Origin: AWTP1-13 sp035253505
GTDB lineage: Bacteria > Pseudomonadota > Alphaproteobacteria > Rhizobiales > Hyphomicrobiaceae
Direction of reading: 5' to 3'
Assembly (NCBI GenBank): GCA_035253505.1
Contig: DATFCC010000177.1
Coordinates: 1-8,962, forward strand
DNA: 8,962 nt
Within the stretch, counting starts at the first letter, position 1; the number at the start of each line of letters is the position of its first letter. Below the pieces are notes generated by a model. That model worked only from the letters and a program-made list of their open reading frames with translations, made no database searches and was not told the DNA's origin. Shown piece by piece: positions 1 to 4,941 of this stretch. Position numbers and translations under genes: made by a program.

Positions 1-145
1 ATTTTGCCCACTCGCCGCGACCGAAGCCTTCCATCTCCGGCCCGCGCGCCAGCTTCTTCCAGCGCTCGAAGCTGTAGTTCTCGGCCAGAAAGCCCTGCAG
101 GCTGTTGTCGAGAAGCTGCCGCTCCTCGGCGGAAAAGCCACGCAT
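1..145 (-). CDS. Acyl-CoA dehydrogenase, PimD-like small subunit (N-terminal fragment, cut by window edge)
   Basis: Reading leftwards from an ATG at 145-143, 48 codons stay open to the window edge. The start of the product reads MRGFSAEERQLLDNSLQGFL, followed by a charged helix ending near GRGEWAK. This is the first helix of the acyl-CoA dehydrogenase N-terminal domain (compare EEQRLLxDSVxxFL in the family). It starts 16 bp after the stop of the full-length acyl-CoA dehydrogenase at 162-1370, on the same strand, with a purine-rich GGAATGGGG in the gap as a plausible ribosome site, so the two are almost certainly one operon. The order, a PimC-like gene followed by a shorter-type relative, matches pimC-pimD and other operons encoding heteromeric dehydrogenases. 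The role would be FAD-dependent alpha,beta-dehydrogenation of an acyl-CoA. The FAD-binding and catalytic parts lie outside the window, so activity cannot be judged. Confidence 0.8.
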   Translation of the reverse strand, partial: MRGFSAEERQLLDNSLQGFLAENYSFERWKKLARGPEMEGFGRGEWAK

Positions 146-161
146 CTCGCTACCCCATTCC

Positions 162-1370
162 TCAAAGCCCCAGCGCGCCCTTGGCGATGATGTTCTTCTG
201 CACCTCGCTGGAGCCGCCGTAGATGGTGGCGGCGCGGCGGTAGAGGTGCTCGTAGATGACGTCGGCGGATTGCTCGGGGCCGATCAACTCGCCGTTCCAG
301 CCCGCGTGCAGCGCATCCCTCTGATAGACCATGCCGTGGCGGCCGAGCGCCTCCAGGCCGGTCTGCAGGATGGCCTGCATGAGCTCCGTGCCGCGCAGCT
401 TCAGCGCGGCGGCGCCCATCAGCGAGGGTGCACCATTGCTGCGCGCCGCGGCGAGCTGATCCGCCAGCAACGCCTTGACGGTGGCGAGCGCCACCTCGTG
501 CTCGGCGAGGCGGCGCTGGAAAAGGGGGTCGCCGGCGAGTGACTTGCCGCCCTCCTTGGTCTCTTCGAGCAGGCGATGGATCTGGGCCAGATAGGTCTCC
601 ATCTTGGAAACATCCGCACTGCCGACGCGCTCGTTGGCGAGCAGGAACTTGGCGTAGGTCCAGCCCTTGTTTTCCTCGCCGATGCGGTTGGCGACCGGCA
701 CGCGCACGTTCTCGAAGAACACCTCGTTGAGGTGATGCCCCAGCGTGATGCCGATGATCGGCCGCACCGTAATGCCCGGCGTCTTCATGTCGATGAGCAG
801 GAAGGAGATGCCCTCTTGCTTCTTGGCGTCGGGGTCGGTGCGCACCAGGGCGAAGATCATGTCGGCCCAGTGCGCCATCGAGGTCCAGATCTTCTGGCCG
901 TTGACGACGTAATGGTCGCCGTCTCGGACCGCGCGCGTCTTGAGGCCGGCGAGGTCGGATCCGGCACCGGGCTCCGAATAGCCCTGGCACCACCAGGTGT
1001 CGTTCCTGATGATGCCGGAGAGGTACTTCTGCTTCTGCTCGGGCGTGCCGAAGGTGTAGATCACGGGGCCCGCCATGGTCGGGCCGAACGACACGAGCGG
1101 CGGCGCACCGGCGCGGCCCAGCTCCTCCTGGAAGGCCAGGAACTGCTCGGGCTGCCAGCCGAGCCCGCCGTGCTCCTTCGGCCACTTGCCCGTCAGCCAT
1201 CCGCGCGCACCCAGCCGCTTCAGCCAGGCATCATATTCGTGCTTCTCCAGATGCTGTCCGCGCGCCTGCTTGCTGCGCACCTCCGCCGGCATCTCGCGCT
1301 CACAGAACGCGCGCACCTCGGCGCGAAATCCGTCGAGCTCGGAATTGTGCTGGACCGCGCGAATGAACAT
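162..1370 (-). CDS. Acyl-CoA dehydrogenase, PimC-like large subunit
   Basis: This 402-residue flavoenzyme has the usual family length and would catalyse FAD-dependent alpha,beta-dehydrogenation of an acyl-CoA in the cytoplasm. The N-terminal helical domain covers about residues 1-125. The middle beta domain holds WWCQGYSEPGAGSDLAGL (126-143), the FAD/substrate signature, and GQKIWTS (158-164). The C-terminal helical domain ends with YRRAATIYGGSSEVQKNII. The position that carries the catalytic Glu in MCAD-type enzymes (YEG) is Gly385 here. Glu247, in NERVG, sits where isovaleryl- and long-chain-type enzymes and the mycobacterial ChsE4 subunit keep their base. Phrases such as KKQEGISF, NEVFF and GEENKGWTYAKFLL resemble pimeloyl-CoA dehydrogenase large subunits (PimC), as I remember them. 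The ATG at 1370 has a strong GGGAGG seven bases upstream. The true substrate is unknown; a dicarboxylyl, aromatic-derived or fatty acyl-CoA are all possible. Confidence 0.93.
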   Translation of the reverse strand: MFIRAVQHNSELDGFRAEVRAFCEREMPAEVRSKQARGQHLEKHEYDAWLKRLGARGWLTGKWPKEHGGLGWQPEQFLAFQEELGRAGAPPLVSFGPTMAGPVIYTFGTPEQKQKYLSGIIRNDTWWCQGYSEPGAGSDLAGLKTRAVRDGDHYVVNGQKIWTSMAHWADMIFALVRTDPDAKKQEGISFLLIDMKTPGITVRPIIGITLGHHLNEVFFENVRVPVANRIGEENKGWTYAKFLLANERVGSADVSKMETYLAQIHRLLEETKEGGKSLAGDPLFQRRLAEHEVALATVKALLADQLAAARSNGAPSLMGAAALKLRGTELMQAILQTGLEALGRHGMVYQRDALHAGWNGELIGPEQSADVIYEHLYRRAATIYGGSSEVQKNIIAKGALGL

Positions 1371-1377
1371 CAGGAGA

Positions 1378-1383
1378 CCTCCC
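1378..1383 (-). promoter_or_regulatory. Shine-Dalgarno site of the acyl-CoA dehydrogenase gene
   Basis: On the minus strand this reads GGGAGG, seven bases before the ATG at 1370-1368. It is a near-ideal anti-Shine-Dalgarno match and fixes the start of the 402-residue dehydrogenase. Confidence 0.8.
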
Positions 1384-1396
1384 GTGCCGCCCTACC

Positions 1397-1418
1397 GGTC
1401 ATCTGTATAACAGGTCAT
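1397..1418. promoter_or_regulatory. Possible operator/promoter of the acyl-CoA dehydrogenase operon
   Basis: An AT-rich patch in otherwise GC-rich DNA lies 27-48 bp upstream of the dehydrogenase start. It contains the inverted repeat CTGT-ATA-ACAG (1403-1413), flanked by two direct copies of GGTCAT (1397-1402 and 1413-1418) exactly 16 bp apart. On the minus strand TATACA or TTATAC could act as a -10 element, but no good -35 box is visible. Acyl-CoA dehydrogenase operons are commonly controlled by TetR-family repressors that bind short palindromes over the promoter; assigning that role here is inference from position and symmetry only. Confidence 0.35.
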
Positions 1419-1486
1419 TGGGCGCGAGCACCTATTCGACTTTCAACTCGCGCACGGCAACGACTGCCGGGATGACGTCGCGTTCG

Positions 1487-1514
1487 GAGCGAGGTTCCTG
1501 GCTCGGAACCGCTC
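1487..1514 (-). terminator. Hairpin at the stop of the small minus-strand ORF (terminator-like)
   Basis: The arms GAGCG(AG)GTTCC (1487-1498) and GGAACCGCTC (1505-1514) pair over ten base pairs with a two-base bulge and a six-base loop. The right arm begins at the last base of the TAG stop of the ORF at 1514-1756, so on that transcript the hairpin forms as translation ends. No U-rich run follows (the minus strand continues CGAACGCG), so it is not a textbook intrinsic terminator; it may slow polymerase or protect a 3' end. Confidence 0.4.
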
Positions 1515-1756
1515 TAGCGGCGCCGGAAGGGCTGGAGGCGGCTGGGCCCGTCGCGCTCGGCGCCGCTGATGGTGACAGTGCTGGTCTTGCCTTCGGCGCT
1601 CATGACCGTGCGTCGCCTTCGCACCTCGTCCAGCGCGTGGCGCTGGGTCGCGAACAGCCCCAACTGCGCGGCGCCGACCCGGACCGACCAGCCATAACCG
1701 GTGAGTTCGACTTGAAACTTGACTGGCGCGCGCTTGACCACAGGCAAGCCTAGCAC
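1514..1756 (-). CDS. Small conserved-looking hypothetical protein (possible DUF2188-like fold)
   Basis: This is an 80-residue ORF with a GTG start at 1756-1754 and a TAG stop at 1516-1514. I do not recognise the gene for certain. The product looks protein-like rather than random: strand-like FQVELTG (14-20) and GWSVRVG (22-28), then GLFATQRHALDEVRRRR (33-49) as an amphipathic helix, then strand-like TSTVTISG (58-65). A short strand-strand-helix-strand layout with a Trp in the second strand and a TQxxAxxxV helix is reminiscent of small DUF2188-type proteins. There is no signal peptide or membrane segment. No clear Shine-Dalgarno precedes 1756; an alternative GTG at codon 6 is no better. A hairpin coincides with the stop, which supports a real transcript. 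It lies upstream of the acyl-CoA dehydrogenase on the same strand, with a 143-bp gap. Confidence 0.5.
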   Translation of the reverse strand: MLGLPVVKRAPVKFQVELTGYGWSVRVGAAQLGLFATQRHALDEVRRRRTVMSAEGKTSTVTISGAERDGPSRLQPFRRR

Positions 1757-2299
1757 GGCCGGACGCGGAGTTCACCAGCATTACGCACGGCTGGCAGCGA
1801 CAAGGGTTGCATGCGCCTCGGTGGCTCGTTCCAGGCGCCCGTTTGCACGGGTGACCGCCCGGCGTGTGCTCAATGAGCACATCAACGGCAAGACAAGAAA
1901 ACACGCCGCATGCGAGAGCGGCGGTTTGAAGTGCTGCGGATGCTCGCGCCGACAGACTGTCCTTTGTCGAGGCGCGCGGGCTGCGATGGCCGGAGGCAGT
2001 CCACAACGGGACGTCACTCACCTATTCGTTGATAAGGCCCGGATGAGTTTGACTTGTGCGTTGCGACATGAGACAAGCTGCCACCGCTCGATGAGCGATT
2101 TGCGGCGCTCCGGCCGCGTGACGGACAAATGTGCGGGCGTTCTGCCCTGGTTGTCCTCCTGTTGAGCGCCCCGAGAAATTCCATCCGACAACCCAGGCAC
2201 GCGGGGTGTCACCCGAAGTCCGGCCGCAGGGCCCGGGCTGCCGTCGACTTGCATGTCGCGGCGCCCGTAGTGCACGCGGCCACACGAAAGAACTACCCA
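1757..2299. other. Intergenic region upstream of rhlE, no convincing gene
   Basis: This stretch separates the small minus-strand ORF from the RNA helicase. Open frames cross it on both strands, but their products are rich in Arg, Cys and Ala and show no domain pattern, so I treat them as chance frames in GC-rich DNA. It contains the palindrome at 1865-1881 and a TTGACT at 2049-2054 that could be a -35 box, with only a poor -10 (GACAAG, 2072-2077). If transcription began near there, the helicase mRNA would carry a leader of over 200 nt, as some cold-shock-regulated helicase genes do; that is speculation. Confidence 0.6.
1865..1881. promoter_or_regulatory. 17-bp perfect palindrome, possible operator
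   Basis: TGTGCTCA and TGAGCACA form a perfect 8-bp inverted repeat around a single central A. The tight spacing suits a dimeric helix-turn-helix regulator more than an RNA hairpin. It lies about 110 bp upstream of the small minus-strand ORF and 420 bp upstream of rhlE, so either could be the target. One such palindrome per 9 kb could also arise by chance. Confidence 0.3.
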
Positions 2300-3664
2300 T
2301 TGACGCAATTCTCCGACCTCGGCCTCGCAGCGCCAATCCTGCGGTCGCTCGAGTCTGCAGGCTACCAGCTCCCCACTGCGATACAGACCAAAGCCATTCC
2401 GGTCGTTCTCGCCGGCCGTGACCTCCTCGGCATCGCCCAAACGGGGACGGGAAAAACCGCCGCATTCGCCATTCCCATCATCCAGCGCCTGACCACCAAC
2501 CGCCGCCCGCCCATGCGCAGGGGCTGCCGCGCGCTGGTGCTCGCGCCCACACGCGAGCTGGCATCTCAGATCGCGCAGAGCTTCCGCACCTATGCGGGAC
2601 AGCTTGGACTGACCGTCGCCGTCGTTTTCGGAGGCGTCGGGCACCGGCCACAAGTGCAGGCGCTGGCGCGCGGCGTGGACGTACTGGTGGCGACGCCCGG
2701 CCGCCTCATCGATCACATCGCCGGCCGTGACATCCTGCTGTCGGGCACGGAGATCTTCGTGCTCGACGAGGCGGACCAGATGCTGGACCTCGGCTTCCTG
2801 CCGCCGATCCGCCGCATCGTGGGGCAACTCACCTCCAAGCGGCAGAACCTGTTCTTCTCGGCCACCATGCCGCCCGAGATCGGCAGGCTGGCCGGCGAGC
2901 TGTTGCATGACCCCGTGCGGATCGCCGTCACGCCGGTAGCCTCCACCGTCGACAAGGTCAGCCAGCGCGTCCTCCATGTCGAGAGCCACAACAAGCGCGC
3001 ACTGCTGGTGCAGCTCTTCTGCGATCCGCTGATGTCGCGCGCCCTCGTATTCACGCGCACCAAGCGTGGCGCCGACAAGGTCGCGCGCCACCTGGATGCC
3101 GCCGGCATCCGCGCGGCCGCCATCCACGGCAACAAGAGCCAGCCGCAGCGCGAGCAGGCGCTCGCCGCCTTTCGTGCGTCACGGGTTCGAGTGCTGGTGG
3201 CGACCGACATTGCCGCCCGCGGCATCGACATCGACCAGGTGACGCACGTGGTCAATTTCGAGCTGCCGGAGGTTGCGGAAAGCTATGTGCACCGCATCGG
3301 CCGCACGGCGCGCGCCGGCGCTTGCGGCACGGCCATCTCGCTGTGCGACGCGGAGGAACGCGGCCTGCTTCGCGCCATCGAGCATCTGACGCGGCAGACC
3401 ATTCCGGCCGAGGACAAGCGCGGTCTCGCCGGCCCGGAGAAAGACAACAGGCCGCTCGATCCTGCAAGGCAGCGTGCGGCACCGCGCAAGACCGCGGCCC
3501 ATAACAGAGGCGGCAGGACGCAAGCGCGGCCGGCAGCGCCGCAGAGAAGCGCGGACGGGGCCCACCGACGGGAGCGCCCGTGGACAACGCCCGGCAGGGC
3601 CTCCGACCGGCCTCCGGCAGAGCGAGCGCGGCGCGAGCAGACGAGGCGCAAGGCGGGTTCCTGA
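2300..3664 (+). CDS. rhlE: ATP-dependent RNA helicase, DEAD-box, RhlE type
   Basis: This cytoplasmic helicase unwinds RNA duplexes, typically in ribosome assembly, mRNA turnover and cold adaptation. The frame is open from 2129, but similarity to RhlE begins at LTQFSDLGLAAPIL, so I choose the TTG at 2300 (family members begin MTQFSDLGL), giving 454 residues; the site before it (GAAAG) is weak. All helicase motifs are intact: Q motif around 22-29 (GYQLPTAIQ), motif I AQTGTGKT (46-53), PTRELASQ (83-90), TPGR (132-135), DEAD (156-159), SAT (187-189), VFTRTK (250-255), ATDIAARGID (301-310) and HRIGRTARAG (331-340). A long basic, Arg- and Pro-rich tail from about 375 is probably disordered and RNA-binding, as in other RhlE proteins. 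The lpxD-like gene follows after 18 bp on the same strand, so the two are probably co-transcribed. Confidence 0.93.
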   Translation: MTQFSDLGLAAPILRSLESAGYQLPTAIQTKAIPVVLAGRDLLGIAQTGTGKTAAFAIPIIQRLTTNRRPPMRRGCRALVLAPTRELASQIAQSFRTYAGQLGLTVAVVFGGVGHRPQVQALARGVDVLVATPGRLIDHIAGRDILLSGTEIFVLDEADQMLDLGFLPPIRRIVGQLTSKRQNLFFSATMPPEIGRLAGELLHDPVRIAVTPVASTVDKVSQRVLHVESHNKRALLVQLFCDPLMSRALVFTRTKRGADKVARHLDAAGIRAAAIHGNKSQPQREQALAAFRASRVRVLVATDIAARGIDIDQVTHVVNFELPEVAESYVHRIGRTARAGACGTAISLCDAEERGLLRAIEHLTRQTIPAEDKRGLAGPEKDNRPLDPARQRAAPRKTAAHNRGGRTQARPAAPQRSADGAHRRERPWTTPGRASDRPPAERARREQTRRKAGS

Positions 3665-3668
3665 GCGA

Positions 3669-3678
3669 AGGGAGAGGG
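3669..3678 (+). promoter_or_regulatory. Shine-Dalgarno site of the lpxD-like gene
   Basis: AGGGAGAGGG lies between the rhlE stop and the ATG at 3683, with its GGGAG core eight bases from the start. It supports the ATG at 3683 and implies independent, efficient ribosome loading on a shared rhlE-lpxD transcript. Confidence 0.75.
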
Positions 3679-3682
3679 CGCC

Positions 3683-4726
3683 ATGGAGCATCCGGGCTTT
3701 TTCTTGCGCGCGGGACCCTTTGCACTGCGCGACATCGCCGAGCGGATCGGGGCAGTGCTGACGCGCGAGCAGGATGGATCGCGCGTCATTGCCGATGTGC
3801 AGCCCTTACACAACGCAGGGCCCGGCGATCTCACCTTCTTCGACAACCGCAAATACGCCGCCCAGCTTGCGACGACGTCGGCCGGCGCCTGCATCGTGAC
3901 AGCCGACAATGCCCGTCGCGCTCCGAGCGCCACGGCGACGCTGACCACGCATGCCCCCTACACCGCATTCGCCCATGCCTTGCGCCTGTTCTATGCGGAT
4001 GCCCTGAGCAGCAAGGCGGCCGCCGCGGGCCCGGCGGCGCAAGGCACCCTCATCCACCCGACCGCACGCATCCACGACAGCGCGGTCATCGAGCCGGGGG
4101 CAATCATCGCCAAGGAGGCCACCATCGGTGCCGGGACCACGGTCGCCGCGGGTGCCGTGGTGGGCTACCGGGTGGTGCTCGGAAGGGACTGCTACATCGG
4201 CATCGGCGCCTCGCTCATTCACGCCATCGTCGGCAACGGCGTCATCATCCACCCCGGCGTACGTATCGGGCAGGACGGTTTCGGGTTCGCCATGAGCGCC
4301 AGCGGCCACGTCAAGGTGCCACAGATCGGGCGCGTGCTCATCGGCGACAACGTCGAGATCGGCGCCAACACGACCGTCGACAGGGGGTCCCTGTCGGACA
4401 CGGTCATCGGCGAGGGCACGAAGATCGACAATCTCGTGCAGATCGCCCACAACGTCCGCATCGGCCGGCATTGCATCATCGTCGCTCAAAGCGGCATCGC
4501 GGGCTCCGCGCAACTGGGCGACCTCGTGGTCATGGGTGCACACTCCGGCGTCGTCGGCCACGTGACTGTCGGCAGCGGCGCCCAGATCGCAGGCATGGCG
4601 CACGTCAAGGACGACGTCGCGCCGGGTGCCCGCATGGGCGGCACGCCGGCCCGTCCGTTCAAGGAGTGGGCGCGCGAGGTGGCGGCGCTCAAGCAGCTGA
4701 GCCGGCGGGCAGGCGACCGAAAGTAG
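3683..4726 (+). CDS. lpxD: UDP-3-O-acylglucosamine N-acyltransferase (LpxD), outside the usual lpx cluster
   Basis: LpxD transfers a 3-hydroxyacyl chain from acyl carrier protein to the 2-amino group of UDP-3-O-acylglucosamine, the third step of lipid A synthesis, in the cytoplasm as a trimer. The 347-residue product has normal family length. The N-terminal uridine-binding domain (about 10-105) contains GDLTFFDNRKYA (48-59). A left-handed beta-helix of isoleucine/glycine hexapeptide repeats covers about 121-315, with PQIGRVLIGDNVEIGANTTV (213-232), DRG (233-235) and the hallmark QIAHNV, whose His256 matches the catalytic His239 of the E. coli enzyme. GFGFA (199-203) is also conserved. The C-terminal helix (about 325-342) is normal. 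No residue expected to be essential appears lost. lpxD usually sits with bamA, fabZ and lpxA; here it follows rhlE and precedes a transporter operon. It may be a second copy or a displaced single one. Confidence 0.9.
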   Translation: MEHPGFFLRAGPFALRDIAERIGAVLTREQDGSRVIADVQPLHNAGPGDLTFFDNRKYAAQLATTSAGACIVTADNARRAPSATATLTTHAPYTAFAHALRLFYADALSSKAAAAGPAAQGTLIHPTARIHDSAVIEPGAIIAKEATIGAGTTVAAGAVVGYRVVLGRDCYIGIGASLIHAIVGNGVIIHPGVRIGQDGFGFAMSASGHVKVPQIGRVLIGDNVEIGANTTVDRGSLSDTVIGEGTKIDNLVQIAHNVRIGRHCIIVAQSGIAGSAQLGDLVVMGAHSGVVGHVTVGSGAQIAGMAHVKDDVAPGARMGGTPARPFKEWAREVAALKQLSRRAGDRK

Positions 4727-4762
4727 GGCCGGCTTCTCGAGCGCGCTTGCCGATTGCCGGCC
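4727..4762 (+). terminator. Weak inverted repeat after lpxD
   Basis: GGCCGGC (4727-4733) starts at the base after the lpxD stop and pairs with GCCGGCC (4756-4762). The 22-base loop is long and no U tract follows, so termination here is doubtful; it may only mark the transcript end. Confidence 0.2.
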
Positions 4763-4779
4763 GAGCAGGCCGCACGCAG

Positions 4780-4811
4780 CAGGATAAATGTCACCTGGGT
4801 GCCATTTCCTG
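4780..4811. promoter_or_regulatory. Imperfect palindrome upstream of the transporter operon
   Basis: The core AAATGTCACC-TG-GGTGCCATTT (4786-4807) pairs at nine of ten positions. The outer bases CAGGA and TCCTG extend the symmetry across 4780-4811 with a two-base bulge. It lies 130-160 bp before the binding-protein start and is AT-richer than its surroundings. It could be an operator for the transporter operon or a leader hairpin. The 9-mer CCTGCAAGG begins in its right arm (4808-4816) and recurs at 4857-4865. No U tract follows, so an intrinsic terminator is unlikely. Confidence 0.4.
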
Positions 4812-4836
4812 CAAGGGTGTGCTGCCGCGTGCCCGG

Positions 4837-4865
4837 TTGACGCGCCAACGACGCTCCCTGCAAGG
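4837..4865 (+). promoter_or_regulatory. Weak candidate promoter for the liv-type operon
   Basis: TTGACG (4837-4842) matches five of six bases of a -35 box. About 17 bp downstream the sequence is GCAAGG, a very poor -10, so the assignment rests on one box and on position about 100 bp before the binding-protein gene. A regulated promoter needing an activator would look like this, but so would chance. Confidence 0.2.
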
Positions 4866-4929
4866 TGGCAGGCGTGACAAGAGGCCGGCAGCCATGGGCC
4901 GTCGCCGGGACAAGCCAGTGCCCCTCATG

Positions 4930-4934
4930 AGGAG
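4930..4934 (+). promoter_or_regulatory. Shine-Dalgarno site that sets the binding-protein start
   Basis: AGGAG lies seven bases before the ATG at 4942. An in-frame ATG at 4927 overlaps this site and would add only MRRRP, so the ribosome site argues for 4942. Confidence 0.7.
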
Positions 4935-4941
4935 ACGACCA

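Noticed and set aside
576..1475. Long plus-strand frame opposite the acyl-CoA dehydrogenase
   Set aside because: It is antisense to a strongly supported gene, rich in Arg, Leu, Gly and His without a domain pattern, and typical of GC-rich shadow frames.
1719..2165. Plus-strand frame of 148 codons before rhlE
   Set aside because: Arg- and Cys-rich product with no fold pattern; it overlaps the start of the small minus-strand ORF and runs out of frame into the helicase leader.
2018..3127. Long minus-strand frame (369 codons) opposite rhlE
   Set aside because: It overlaps an intact helicase in antisense; the product is His-, Arg- and Gly-rich without recognisable motifs.
4796..4814. Sigma-54-like promoter (TGGGTGCCATTTCCTGCAA)
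   Set aside because: The GG and GC dinucleotides are spaced one base too far apart, and the sequence is better explained by the palindrome at 4780-4811.
3580..4941. Continuous plus-strand frame leading into the binding-protein gene, suggesting a giant fusion
   Set aside because: The first 454 codons are out of frame with lpxD and encode Arg/His-rich nonsense; the real gene starts at 4942 with a ribosome site and signal peptide.
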